Source: 3107 sp965216225
Lineage (GTDB): Bacteria > Pseudomonadota > Alphaproteobacteria > Rhodobacterales > Rhodobacteraceae
Assembly: GCA_965216225.1 (NCBI GenBank)
Contig: CBDCFF010000033.1
Location: forward strand, 62,001 to 126,000
DNA: 64,000 nucleotides
Direction: 5' to 3'
Position numbers and translations under genes: made by a program. The notes beneath the pieces are model-generated. The model was not told the DNA's origin, searched no databases, and was given only the letters and a program-made list of their open reading frames with translations. Shown in pieces: positions 1 through 10,530 of the stretch (positions within the stretch are counted from its first letter, which is position 1; each line of letters begins with the position of its first letter).

Positions 1-489
1 GCGGGCGTGTTCGGCGGGGTGTCGGGCTATGTGGGTGCGGCGATCTCGGCCACGGCGCCGGGCCTGCCCACGGGGCCGATCATCGTTCTGGCGGCCTTCG
101 CGCTGTTCGCGGTGTCCCTGCTGTGTGCGCCGGATCGCGGGGTGCTGGCGGCGATCATCCGGCATCGCCGGTTCCAGCGCCGGGTGCATTTGCGTCAGGG
201 GTTGCTGGCGCTGGCGCAGGGGCAGCCGATCCATGAACGGTTCACCCTGCGCCTGCTGGCGCGCGCCGGTCTGGTCCGGGCCGATGGCGTCCCGACAGAA
301 GCGGGCCGGTCCCGTGCCGCCAAGGCATTGCGGGACGAAGAGCGCTGGGCAATCCTGCGCGGTCTTCGGAACCATGAGGCCGGCGCCGCGTTCCATGACG
401 GCCTGACCGATATTGACGAGGTTCTGACCGCCGACCAGATCGCGGAAATCGACCGCTTGATCGGCGGCCCGAAGGGGGCGACGGCATGA
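1..489 (+). CDS. Metal (Mn/Zn/Fe) ABC transporter permease, 5'-truncated by window edge
   Basis: This is the C-terminal part of an inner-membrane permease of the MntC/TroC/ZnuB family. The frame is open from the first base, so the start lies outside the window. A last hydrophobic segment (GPIIVLAAFALFAVSLLC) is followed by about 115 cytoplasmic residues with a winged-helix look (HERFTLRLLARAGLVRADGVP), an extension typical of the larger MntC/TroC-type permeases. The stop overlaps the start of the next permease gene in an ATGA (486-489), so the two are translationally coupled and probably form a heteromeric channel. The ATPase and binding-protein genes would lie upstream. Metal specificity (Mn, Zn or Fe) cannot be decided here. 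Confidence 0.85.
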   Translation, partial: AGVFGGVSGYVGAAISATAPGLPTGPIIVLAAFALFAVSLLCAPDRGVLAAIIRHRRFQRRVHLRQGLLALAQGQPIHERFTLRLLARAGLVRADGVPTEAGRSRAAKALRDEERWAILRGLRNHEAGAAFHDGLTDIDEVLTADQIAEIDRLIGGPKGATA

Positions 490-1415
490 GCGGTGCGGAA
501 TTCGTCCCCCTGTCGCTGACGCCTTTGCTGATCGGGGTGTTTTCGGCCATCGCCTGCGCGCTGCCGGGCAATTTTCTTCTGCTCAGGGGGCAGGCGCTGA
601 TCGGCGACGCGATCAGCCATGTGGTGTTGCCGGGAATCGTCGCCGCCTTTCTGATTACCGGCACGATAAGCGCCTGGCCGATGATGCTGGGGGCAGGGGG
701 GGCGGCGATCATTGCGGTGGTTCTGATCGAGGCGATCAAGCGGTTGGGCCGGATCGAAACCGGCGCTGCGATGGGCGTTGTCTTCACCACCATGTTCGCC
801 GTCGGGGTTCTGGCCCTGGAACGGACCGACACATCCTCGGTCCACCTGGATGTGGAACATGCGCTGATGGGCAATCTGGAATCGCTGATCTGGCTGGATG
901 CGACCGGTTGGGCGTCGCTTCTGGACCCGAAGGCGCTGGCCGGTCTGCCGCCGGAACTGCCGCGCATCTTTCTGACGCTGGTCGCGGTGTCGCTGTTTGC
1001 GTTCGTCTTCTGGCGGCCCCTGAAAATCACCACATTCGACGAAGGGTTTGCCCGCGTGATCGGGATGCCTGCGCAGGGCATCGGGCTGGCGCTGGTCGTC
1101 GTGGCGGCGATTGCGGCGGTGGCGGCCTTCGACGCGGTGGGCTCCATCATCGTGATCGCCATGTTCATCTGTCCGCCCGCCGCCGCCCGCCTGATGACCG
1201 ACCGGCTGGGGCATCAGGTCGCGTGGTCGGTGGCGTTCGCAACCCTGTCGGCGGTCCTGGGCTATGTGCTGGCGGGTTATGGTCCGCTGTGGCTGGGCAG
1301 CGAAAACGCGGTGAGTGCGGCGGGAATGATCGCCACGATTTCCGGCGTGATTCTGGCTTTGCTGGCGGTCTTCGGCCCGTGCCGCCACCGGGTCGGGGCC
1401 AGCGCGGGGACGTAG
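486..1415 (+). CDS. Metal (Mn/Zn/Fe) ABC transporter permease
   Basis: A 309-residue integral membrane protein of the ABC-3 permease family (MntD/TroD/SitD/ZnuB). It has many hydrophobic segments and the family signature LLRGQALIGDAISHVVLPGI near residues 30-50. It should form half of the transmembrane channel of a divalent-metal importer together with the preceding permease, with which it shares an ATGA overlap. A conserved late segment AAFDAVGSIIVIAMFICPPA fits the family. Length is normal. The gene faces moaA tail to tail. Confidence 0.9.
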   Translation: MSGAEFVPLSLTPLLIGVFSAIACALPGNFLLLRGQALIGDAISHVVLPGIVAAFLITGTISAWPMMLGAGGAAIIAVVLIEAIKRLGRIETGAAMGVVFTTMFAVGVLALERTDTSSVHLDVEHALMGNLESLIWLDATGWASLLDPKALAGLPPELPRIFLTLVAVSLFAFVFWRPLKITTFDEGFARVIGMPAQGIGLALVVVAAIAAVAAFDAVGSIIVIAMFICPPAAARLMTDRLGHQVAWSVAFATLSAVLGYVLAGYGPLWLGSENAVSAAGMIATISGVILALLAVFGPCRHRVGASAGT

Positions 1416-1457
1416 TTCGCCCGCCTGCCTGCCTGTTCGCCCGTCTCGCCCGCCTGC

Positions 1458-2465
1458 CTATCCGCCGGTATGGCTCATGTGTCGGGACATCCGGCCCGCG
1501 ATTTCCTGACGCGAATAGTCGAAATCATGGCCCCTGGGCTTGGTTCCGATGGCGGCCCGGATGGCGTCTTTCAGCGCGTCGTCGGCTTCCGGGTATTCCC
1601 GCAAGGGCGCGCGCAGGTCCGATTTCCCCTCCTGCCCCAGACAGGTGTAGATCTCGCCGGTGCAGGTAATCCGCACACGGTTGCAGCTTTCGCAGAAATT
1701 GTGTGTGAGCGGGGTGATCAGGCCGATCTTCTGGCCGGTTTCCTCCAGCCGCACATAGCGCGCCGGGCCACCGCTGCGTTCGGCCAGATCGGTCGTGGTG
1801 TAGCGGCTTTCCAACTGCCTGCGCAGATTCCCCAGTGACCAATACTGATCCAGCCGGTTCTCGTTGCCGATGTCCCCCATGGGCATGACCTCGATAAAGG
1901 TCAGGTCCATGCCGCGCCCGGCGCACCATGCGGTGAGGTCGAACAGCTCTTCGTCATTCACGCCTTTCAGGGCGACGGTGTTGATCTTGACGCGAAGGCC
2001 CGCCGCCTGCGCCGCGTCGATCCCGCCCAGAACCTGTTTCAGCCGCCCCCAGCGGGTGATCCGGGCGAATTTGTCATTGTCGAGCGTATCGAGCGAGATG
2101 TTTACCCGCCGCACGCCCGCGTCGAAAAGCGGTCTGGCGAAACGGTGCAGTTGAGAGCCGTTGGTGGTCAGGGTCAGTTCTTCCAGCGCGCCGGTGTCCA
2201 GATGCCGGGACATGCTGTCGAAAAAGCCCATGATACCGCGGCGGACAAGGGGCTCCCCCCCGGTAATACGGAGTTTGCGGACGCCAAGATGGATGAAGGC
2301 AGAGCACAGACGATCCAGTTCTTCCAGCGTCAGCAACTCTTTCTTCGGCAGAAAGGTCATGTTTTCCGACATGCAGTAGACGCAACGGAAATCGCAGCGG
2401 TCTGTGACCGAGACGCGCAGATATGTGATGGCGCGCCGGAACGGGTCGGTCAGGGGCGTTTTCAT
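1458..2465 (-). CDS. moaA: GTP 3',8-cyclase MoaA (molybdenum cofactor biosynthesis)
   Basis: A radical-SAM enzyme that, with MoaC, converts GTP to cyclic pyranopterin monophosphate, the first step of molybdopterin synthesis. The N-terminal CxxxCxxC cluster motif is visible (Cys24, Cys28, Cys31 in TDRCDFRCVYCM). The C-terminal second [4Fe-4S] site is also present (NFCESCNRVRITCTG), as is the terminal Gly-Gly required for activity. Its 335 residues match the family. It lies 46 bases downstream of glmS on the same strand and could be read from the glmUS transcript, although the functions are unrelated. Confidence 0.97.
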   Translation of the reverse strand: MKTPLTDPFRRAITYLRVSVTDRCDFRCVYCMSENMTFLPKKELLTLEELDRLCSAFIHLGVRKLRITGGEPLVRRGIMGFFDSMSRHLDTGALEELTLTTNGSQLHRFARPLFDAGVRRVNISLDTLDNDKFARITRWGRLKQVLGGIDAAQAAGLRVKINTVALKGVNDEELFDLTAWCAGRGMDLTFIEVMPMGDIGNENRLDQYWSLGNLRRQLESRYTTTDLAERSGGPARYVRLEETGQKIGLITPLTHNFCESCNRVRITCTGEIYTCLGQEGKSDLRAPLREYPEADDALKDAIRAAIGTKPRGHDFDYSRQEIAGRMSRHMSHTGG

Positions 2466-2511
2466 ATGGGGAACCTAGGTATTCGTGACGTGCGGCACAA
2501 GGCTGAAACGG

Positions 2512-4334
<1,823 letters not shown>

Positions 4335-4335
<1 letters not shown>

Positions 4336-5690
4336 CAACCCTTGTCCCTGTTTCGCGCCGCCCTGATCGCGCGCCATCGTTCAGACAGTTTCAGGGCAAG
4401 TCCCGGCTTGATCTTTTGCCGGGCGCGTCCGATGGCCAGCGCGCCGTCGGGCACGTCATGGGTGATGACCGAACCGCTGGCGGTCATGGCGTCATCCCCG
4501 ATCCTGACCGGGGCCACCAGCATCGTATCCGACCCGATGAAGGCGCGCTGGCCGATCTCTGTCCGGTGTTTCATCGCACCATCGTAGTTGCAGATCACGG
4601 TGCCCGCGCCGATATTCGTGGCCGCCCCGACCAGGGCGTCGCCGATATAGGACAGGTGGTTGGCCTTTACGCCTTCGGCAAGCTCCGCGTTCTTGATCTC
4701 GACAAAATTGCCGACCCTGACATCTTCTGCCAGTTCCGCACCGGGGCGCAGCCGGGCATAGGGGCCGACGATCGCCCCGCGCGAGACATGACAGCCCTCC
4801 AGATGCGAAAAGGCCCGGATCGTGGCGCCGCTTTCGACCGTGACGCCGGGGCCGAAGACCACATGCGGCTCGATCACGCTGTCGCGGCCAATCACTGTGT
4901 CGCCGGCAAGGAACACGGTTTCGGGCGCAGTCATGGTGGCTCCGTTCCCTAGGGCGGCGGCGCGCAGACATGCCTGTAGCTTGCTTTCGGCCCTTGCCAG
5001 GTCGGTGCGATCATTGATGCCCTGAATTTCGGCGTCGTCACAGATCATGGCCCCGACCGACAGCCCCCGTCGATGAGCGACGCCAACGATGTCGGGCAGG
5101 TAATATTCACCGGCGGCGTTGTCATTCCCCACCTCCGGGAGCAGCGAAAACAACACGTCGCGGTCCGCGATCACGATGCCTGCATTGCACAGCGTGATCC
5201 GGCGCTCTTCCTCTGTCGCGTCCCCGAACTCGACGATGCGCGCCAGTTCATCGCCGCGCATGATGAAGCGGCCGTAACGATCCGTGGCGGGTGTGTCAAA
5301 ACCCATGAAAACAACGTCACGGGATTGTCGTGCGGCCAGCAGTTCATCCACGATGCGGGGCCGGAAGAACGGCGTGTCCCCCAACAGGACAAGCACATCG
5401 CCGGGACAGCCCCGCAGCGCGGCTTCCGCCTGTTGCACGGCATGGGCAGAACCAAGCCGTTCTTCCTGCCGAACCACGATGGCGTCAGGGTCATGCGAAA
5501 GGGCTGTGGCCTCGACATCCCCGGCCATGTATCCGGCCACCACGACGATGCGCCCCGGCTGTGCATGGGCGGCGCAGTTCATGGCATGGTGCAGCATGGG
5601 CGCGCCGCCCAGCGGATGCAGGACTTTGGCAAGGCCGGAATTCATCCTTGTGCCTTGTCCCGCGGCAAGAATAATCAGGTTGAGGGGCAT
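4335..5690 (-). CDS. glmU: Bifunctional GlmU: N-acetylglucosamine-1-P uridyltransferase / glucosamine-1-P acetyltransferase
   Basis: Catalyses the last two steps to UDP-GlcNAc. The N-terminal nucleotidyltransferase domain shows the loop LAAGQGTRMNSGLAKVLHPL. The C-terminal half is a left-handed beta-helix of hexapeptide repeats (AELAEDVRVGNFVEIKNAEL, NHLSYIGDALVG, GAGTVICNYDG) that carries the acetyltransferase. At 451 residues it is normal length. It is first of a coupled glmU-glmS pair, so one transcript supplies both ends of the UDP-GlcNAc route. Confidence 0.97.
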
Positions 5691-5820
5691 GAAACGCTCT
5701 TGTTCTCTGTCGTTGGGGTTCTTTTATCCGTATCGGGCGGCGCTGCAAGGGGCGGGCTCTTCAAAAAGTCTGACAACAGGTTACACAGACGCGCAGGATT
5801 CTGCCGAAAGGGGTATTGTC

Positions 5821-6486
5821 ATGCCTACGATAGTCTTTGATCTGGACGGCACGCTTGCCGATACCGGCGCCGATCTGATCGAGGCCGCAAACACCTGTTT
5901 TCGCAGGCGCGGGCATGGCGATGTGCTGGACCCGGCGGCGGACAGGGCAACCGCCTTTCGCGGCGCGCGGGCAATGCTGGCCCTGGGCTTTGGCCGCGTG
6001 AACGGCGTGGCGGTGGAAGAGGACATAAAGGCCGAATATCCGCTGCTTTTGTCGGCCTATGGGGACAATCTGGATCGCCACACAACCTTGTATCCCGGCG
6101 TCGTCGGGGCGCTGGAACAGCTTTTGGCGCAGGGGCATCGCACGGCGATCTGCACCAACAAGCCGGAGGCGCTGGCGCATGAACTGATCGCGCGCCTTGG
6201 CGTTCGCGACCTGTTCGGCGCGCTGATCGGGGCGGATACCCTGCCGGTGCGCAAGCCCGACCCGCTGCCGTATCGGGAAGCGGTGGAACGGGCAGGCGGC
6301 AAGGTGGAAAGTTCGGCCCTGATCGGAGACACGGAAACCGACCGGGAATGCGCGCGCGCGGCGGGGGTTATCTCTGTGCTGGTGACATTCGGGCCGGAAG
6401 GGCGTGATGTGGAGCGGTTGCGGCCCGAGGCGCTCCTGCATCATTTCGACGATCTGCCCGAACTGGTGGCGCGCCTGCTGGGCTGA
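5821..6486 (+). CDS. gph: HAD-family phosphatase, phosphoglycolate phosphatase-like
   Basis: A HAD hydrolase of 221 residues. Motif I is VFDLDGTLADTGADL with nucleophile Asp8 and Asp10. Motif II is in ICTNKPEAL, motif III in RKPDPLPY, and motif IV in IGDTETDRECA. The family removes phosphate from 2-phosphoglycolate and related small phosphoesters in the cytoplasm; the exact substrate is inferred from similarity. The ATG at 5821, preceded by GAAAGGGG, starts the conserved domain. Longer upstream open frame is antisense to glmU and is not used. It is divergent from glmU with a 130-base gap. Confidence 0.85.
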   Translation: MPTIVFDLDGTLADTGADLIEAANTCFRRRGHGDVLDPAADRATAFRGARAMLALGFGRVNGVAVEEDIKAEYPLLLSAYGDNLDRHTTLYPGVVGALEQLLAQGHRTAICTNKPEALAHELIARLGVRDLFGALIGADTLPVRKPDPLPYREAVERAGGKVESSALIGDTETDRECARAAGVISVLVTFGPEGRDVERLRPEALLHHFDDLPELVARLLG

Positions 6487-6566
6487 GGCCGCCCGGAGGC
6501 CGGAGGCCGCTTGACGGCGATTTGCCGCCCGGTCACAGTTGCACCGGGAAGGGGGGGGCTGGCGAT

Positions 6567-7778
6567 ATGGCAGGGAAATTCACCGGCAGTTTCACTCAGC
6601 AGGAACCGATTCCGGAAGATGCCATCGCGGCGGCGCTGAACGTGCTGCGCCATGGCAGGCTGCACCGCTACAACGTGGCCGAGGGTGAAATTGCTGAAAC
6701 CGCGCTGCTGGAAGAGGAATTCGCCGCCTATATGGGGGTGCGCTATTGCCTTGCCGTGGCGTCGGGCGGTTATGCGCTGGCAACCGCGCTGCGGGCATTG
6801 CAGGTGCAACCGGGGGAAACGGTTCTGACCAATGCCTTCACGCTTGCCCCGGTGCCGGGCGCGATTGCGGGTATCGGGGCGGCGCCGGTCCTTGTCGGCG
6901 TGACCGGGGAACTGGTCATTGATCCGGGCGATCTGGAGGCGAAGATTGCCCGGACCGGCGCGCGCGTCCTGATGCTGAGCCATATGCGCGGCCATATCTG
7001 TGACATGGACCGGGTGATGGCGATCTGCGCCGCAGCTGGCGTGCAGGTGGTCGAGGATTGCGCCCACACGCTGGGCGCCCGCTGGAACGGCGTACTGTCC
7101 GGCCGGCATGGGATCATGGCGTGCTATTCCACGCAGACCTACAAGCATCTGAACTCGGGCGAGGGCGGGTTCGTGATCTCGGACGATGCCGGGTTGATGG
7201 CGCGGGCGACGGTGCTGTCGGGCAGCTACATGTTCTATGCGCGTCACCGCGCCGGGCCGCCGCCAGAGGCATTTGCCGGGGTCCGCCATGAAGTGCCCAA
7301 TGTATCCGGCCGGATGGATAATCTTCGCGCGGCGATCCTGCGCCCGCAACTGAAAAATCTCGATGCCCGATGCGCGGCCTGGAACGATCGCTATCGCGTT
7401 GTCGAGGAAGGGCTGCGCAACACGCCAGGCCTGACCCTGGTCGTGCGGCCCGAGGCCGAGGAATTCGTGGCGTCCTCTTTCCAGTTTCTGCTGATCGGCT
7501 GGGATGCCGGGGCCATTGCCGAAGTCGTCACGCGATGCGGCGCGCGCGGGGTGGAACTGAAATGGTTCGGCGGCGCCGAGCCGACCGGATTTACCTCGCG
7601 CTATGACAGTTGGCGATACGCGCCGTTCGAGCCGATGCCGCAGAGTGACCGCGTGTTGAAGAGCATTCTGGATTTGCGTCTTCCGCTGACGTTTTCGCTG
7701 GACGATTGCCGTCAGATTGCCGGGATCCTCCGCGAGGAGGTCAGCGCGGTCCATCAGCGTGGCCGGGCATGTGGTTGA
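6567..7778 (+). CDS. DegT/DnrJ/EryC1/StrS-family PLP aminotransferase
   Basis: A 403-residue PLP-dependent sugar-aminotransferase-type protein. The family region around the internal-aldimine lysine is visible as YSTQTYKHLNSGEGGF, preceded by VEDCAHTLGARWNG, which supplies the aspartate that contacts the cofactor ring nitrogen. The ATG at 6567 is preferred to a TTG 45 bases upstream because homology to the family begins after it. Members usually transaminate nucleotide-linked keto-sugars for surface polysaccharides, but no sugar-modifying neighbours are present here, so the substrate is unknown. It may be cotranscribed with the upstream gph-like gene (80-base gap). Confidence 0.8.
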   Translation: MAGKFTGSFTQQEPIPEDAIAAALNVLRHGRLHRYNVAEGEIAETALLEEEFAAYMGVRYCLAVASGGYALATALRALQVQPGETVLTNAFTLAPVPGAIAGIGAAPVLVGVTGELVIDPGDLEAKIARTGARVLMLSHMRGHICDMDRVMAICAAAGVQVVEDCAHTLGARWNGVLSGRHGIMACYSTQTYKHLNSGEGGFVISDDAGLMARATVLSGSYMFYARHRAGPPPEAFAGVRHEVPNVSGRMDNLRAAILRPQLKNLDARCAAWNDRYRVVEEGLRNTPGLTLVVRPEAEEFVASSFQFLLIGWDAGAIAEVVTRCGARGVELKWFGGAEPTGFTSRYDSWRYAPFEPMPQSDRVLKSILDLRLPLTFSLDDCRQIAGILREEVSAVHQRGRACG

Positions 7779-7803
7779 GCAGGTCGCGCTGATCAATTTA
7801 GCG

Positions 7804-7819
7804 CATAATAGATATTATG
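7804..7819. promoter_or_regulatory. AT-rich inverted repeat upstream of aroQ
   Basis: A perfect 7+2+7 palindrome (CATAATA, GA, TATTATG) lies in the 122-base gap between the aminotransferase gene and aroQ, in an otherwise G+C-rich region. It may be an operator or overlap a -10 element for aroQ. No known regulator consensus is recognised. Confidence 0.3.
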
Positions 7820-7900
7820 TAAAGTGGACGCTGAATAATTGCGCACTCGACATCCATGGCGCTGCGGCGTTACAGATTGTCAAACTTTCGGGATGTGAAC

Positions 7901-8341
7901 ATGACTTCCTTGCTTCTTGTCAACGGACCCAATCTGAACATGCTGGGCACGCGGCAGCCGGAAATTTACGGGCATCTGACGCTGGACGATATTGTGGCCG
8001 ACATTGCCGAATACGCCGCAGAAAAAGGTGCTGATCTGCTGGCGTTTCAGTCGAATGTCGAGGGAGAGCTTATTGAAATAATTCAGCAATCCGTTGGCCG
8101 ACATGATGCTGTCATTCTCAATGCCGGTGCCTATACGCACACATCAATCGCGCTGATGGACGCCATTCGGGCGGCTGGCGTTCCGGTTGTCGAGGTTCAC
8201 ATGTCAAATATTCATGCGCGCGAAGACTATCGCCACACTTCATATATAGCGCCTGTGGCGATCGGGCTGATCTGCGGATTCGGGGCCTTCGGGTATCGCA
8301 TGGCCGTCGATGCCGCACTTGACCATATCGGGAAGAGTTGA
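7901..8341 (+). CDS. aroQ: Type II 3-dehydroquinate dehydratase
   Basis: Converts 3-dehydroquinate to 3-dehydroshikimate in the shikimate pathway (type II dodecameric enzyme). Motifs are NGPNLNMLGTRQPEIYG (with the catalytic loop arginine and tyrosine), NAGAYTHTSIAL, and EVHMSNIHAREDYRHTSYI with the catalytic histidine. It is 146 residues, the family norm. ATG 7901 is chosen because an upstream in-frame ATG at 7856 would add 15 residues with no family similarity. Confidence 0.96.
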   Translation: MTSLLLVNGPNLNMLGTRQPEIYGHLTLDDIVADIAEYAAEKGADLLAFQSNVEGELIEIIQQSVGRHDAVILNAGAYTHTSIALMDAIRAAGVPVVEVHMSNIHAREDYRHTSYIAPVAIGLICGFGAFGYRMAVDAALDHIGKS

Positions 8342-8410
8342 TGTATTTCGTCACACCTGTCATGCGGCCCCCTCCCCTCCCCGATCATGAGGCAGGGCGG
8401 AACAGGACGG

Positions 8411-8450
8411 AAAAAGAGCGGCGCAGATCGTTGTTTTCATCCGCACCGCT
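8411..8450 (-). terminator. Rho-independent terminator of the rpsB-tsf operon
   Basis: Read on the minus strand just downstream of tsf, a 12-bp stem (8439-8450 pairing with 8417-8428, two G-U pairs) with a 10-base loop is followed by TCTTTTT. This is a classical intrinsic terminator. Confidence 0.75.
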
Positions 8451-8473
8451 TCCTTGCAGGTCAGGAACCGGAA

Positions 8474-9349
8474 TCAGCCTCTGGCAGCCTTGACGACTTC
8501 TGCGGCGAAGTCTTCCTCTTTCTTCTCGATCCCTTCGCCCAGTTCCAGACGGACGAAGCCGACGACCTCGACACCGGCTTCGGCGGCGGCCTCGGCGACG
8601 GTCTGATCGGGGTTGATGACGAAAGCCTGTCCCAGCAGGGTCACTTCGGACAGGAACTTCTTCATGCGGCCTTCGATCATCTGTCCGATGACCTGTTCGG
8701 GCTTGCCCGATTCACGGGCCTGTCCGGTCAGTATGTTACGCTCACGCTCGACCAGCGCCGGGGCCAGATCGTCTGCGGACAGCGCCTGCGGGCCGGCGGC
8801 GGCGACATGCATGGCGATTTGCCTGCCGATGCCGTTGTCAGCGCCTTTCAGGGCAACCAGAACCGCGATCTTGCCCAGGCCGCCGGAGACCGGGTTGTGG
8901 ATGTAGGACACAACGGTGTCGCTTTCGACCGCAGCCATGCGGCGCAGGCTGATGTTTTCGCCGATGGTTGCGATATTGTCGGTGATGGTGGCCTCGACAC
9001 TCTTGCCCCCCAGATCGGCGACTTTCAGCGCTTCGATGTCGGACACCCCCAGGGCGGCGCCGGCGATGTCGGACACCATGGCCTGGAATTTGGCATTCTT
9101 GCCAACGAAGTCGGTTTCGGAGTTGACTTCGACCGCGACACCGCGACCGCCGTCAACGGCGACAGCCACCAGACCTTCCGCAGTGGTGCGCCCGGCCTTT
9201 TTCGCGGCTTTTACCAGACCTTTGGTGCGCAGCCAGTCAACCGCGGCTTCCATGTCGCCACCGGTTTGCGTCAGTGCTCTTTTTGCGTCCATCATGCCCG
9301 CGCCGGTCGTGTCGCGAAGCTGTTTCACCTGTACAGCGGTGATTGCCAT
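8474..9349 (-). CDS. tsf: Translation elongation factor Ts
   Basis: Nucleotide-exchange factor for EF-Tu. The N-terminal UBA-like domain has the signature VKQLRDTTGAGMMDAKRAL, and the core has the conserved ETDFVGKN segment. It is 291 residues, a normal length. ATG 9349 gives the standard N-terminus MAITA and is preceded by a GGAGG Shine-Dalgarno. It follows rpsB on the same strand after 87 bases, the usual rpsB-tsf order, and ends at a clear intrinsic terminator (8411-8450). Confidence 0.98.
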   Translation of the reverse strand: MAITAVQVKQLRDTTGAGMMDAKRALTQTGGDMEAAVDWLRTKGLVKAAKKAGRTTAEGLVAVAVDGGRGVAVEVNSETDFVGKNAKFQAMVSDIAGAALGVSDIEALKVADLGGKSVEATITDNIATIGENISLRRMAAVESDTVVSYIHNPVSGGLGKIAVLVALKGADNGIGRQIAMHVAAAGPQALSADDLAPALVERERNILTGQARESGKPEQVIGQMIEGRMKKFLSEVTLLGQAFVINPDQTVAEAAAEAGVEVVGFVRLELGEGIEKKEEDFAAEVVKAARG

Positions 9350-9436
9350 TGTGGCCTCCTGAAATCCTGAATGGGTCGGGGGCGCAGGTGTCCTCTGCCC
9401 CCGTGTCAAACGTGTAACGGCAGCGCTGCCGGATAC

Positions 9437-10342
9437 CTATTCGGCCGCAGCGTCCTTAACCGGGGCGTCCTCAACCACAGCTTCCTTAACCACAGCTTCC
9501 TTAACCACAGCTTCCTTAACCGGGGCGTCCTTAACCGGGGCGTCCTTAACCGGAGCGGCCTTAACCACAGCTACCTTAACCGGAGCGGCCTCAACCACAG
9601 CTTCTTCAGCCGGGGCTTCTTCCATGGCGCCAAGATCAACGCCGGCGGCGCCCAGTTGGGCGCTCATCCCGTCGAGAGCGGCACGGGCCACCAGATCGCA
9701 GTAAAGGCTGATCGCGCGGGATGCGTCGTCATTGCCGGGGATGATGTAATCCACATGATCGGGAGGGCAGTTGGTGTCAACGACAGCCACGACCGGGATG
9801 CCCAGTTTCCTGGCTTCCGCAATGGCCAGGTCTTCCTTGTTCACGTCAATGACGAACAGAAGGTCGGGAACGCCGCCCATTTCGCGGATCCCCCCCAGCG
9901 AGGCTTGCAGTTTCGCCTGCTCGCGCTCCATGCCCAGACGCTCTTTCTTGGTCAGGCCATCGGCACCGACCTCCATCTGCTCATCAATCGCTTTCAGGCG
10001 GTTGATGGAGTTGGAAACGGTTTTCCAGTTGGTCAGAGTGCCGCCCAGCCAACGGTGATTCATGTAGTATTGCGCACATTTCTCGGCGGCTTCGGCGATT
10101 GGCCCCGAGGCCTGACGCTTGGTGCCGACGAACAGGATGCGCCCCCCTTTGGCGACGGTTTCACTGATGACGTTCAGCGCCACATCCAGCATCGGAACGG
10201 TCTGCGTCAGGTCGATGATGTGGATGCCGTTGCGGTCGCCATAGATGAACTCCTGCATACGCGGGTTCCAGCGTTGGGTCTGATGACCGAAGTGAACGCC
10301 AGCTTCCAGCAGCTGACGCATGGTGAATTGAGGGAGCGCCAT
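9437..10342 (-). CDS. rpsB: 30S ribosomal protein S2 with repetitive C-terminal tail
   Basis: Small-subunit ribosomal protein S2, first gene of the rpsB-tsf operon. The start MALPQFTMRQLLEAGVHFGH at 10342 is the family norm; a longer frame upstream is not used. Residues 1 to about 240 are the standard S2 body (GTKRQASGPIAEAA, FVIDVNKEDLAIAEARKLG). After it comes an unusual Ala/Val/Lys/Glu-rich tail of about 50 residues built of pentapeptides such as APVKD, AVVKE and AVVED. The Shine-Dalgarno is GGAAAGGA. An IS cluster begins 188 bases upstream, so the native promoter region is short or interrupted. Confidence 0.97.
   Translation of the reverse strand: MALPQFTMRQLLEAGVHFGHQTQRWNPRMQEFIYGDRNGIHIIDLTQTVPMLDVALNVISETVAKGGRILFVGTKRQASGPIAEAAEKCAQYYMNHRWLGGTLTNWKTVSNSINRLKAIDEQMEVGADGLTKKERLGMEREQAKLQASLGGIREMGGVPDLLFVIDVNKEDLAIAEARKLGIPVVAVVDTNCPPDHVDYIIPGNDDASRAISLYCDLVARAALDGMSAQLGAAGVDLGAMEEAPAEEAVVEAAPVKVAVVKAAPVKDAPVKDAPVKEAVVKEAVVKEAVVEDAPVKDAAAE
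9452..9603 (-). repeat. rpsB: 15-bp tandem repeats encoding the S2 C-terminal tail
   Basis: About ten head-to-tail 15-bp units (variants of CCTTAACCACAGCTT and CCTTAACCGGGGCGT on the plus strand) lie inside the 3' end of rpsB. They stay in frame and encode pentapeptides of the type (A/V)-V-K-(D/E)-A. Because units are multiples of three, copy number could vary without breaking the gene. Confidence 0.85.
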
Positions 10343-10530
10343 GTCCATTTCCTTTCCGGTTTGCGCCTCGGCGAAGCTGTCAAGGGCATCTGCCCAACCG
10401 GCGGACTTTCCGGGATGTCTCCCCTTCAAGCCCGAGCTTCGCCTGTGAAGTGCGTACGCCCTAGCCCATTGCTGGCGGGGATGCAAGCCCTGCATCGGTG
10501 CCGTCCCGTGGAATCTGATCGGGGTGTTTA
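10343..10530. other. rpsB upstream region and IS481-type end remnant
   Basis: No gene is seen. The stretch holds the rpsB leader. Its last ~20 bases resemble the outer end of the IS481-type element found at 32936-33741, and the resemblance resumes at 11364. This suggests that the IS5 copy inserted into an older IS481 end. Confidence 0.4.

Noticed and set aside
6441..7796. 451-codon minus-strand frame over the aminotransferase gene
   Set aside because: Shadow frame; the plus strand encodes a clear PLP enzyme.
9452..9603. Regular short repeats that could suggest a CRISPR or minisatellite
   Set aside because: Units of 15 bp without spacers, all in frame within rpsB; not CRISPR-like.
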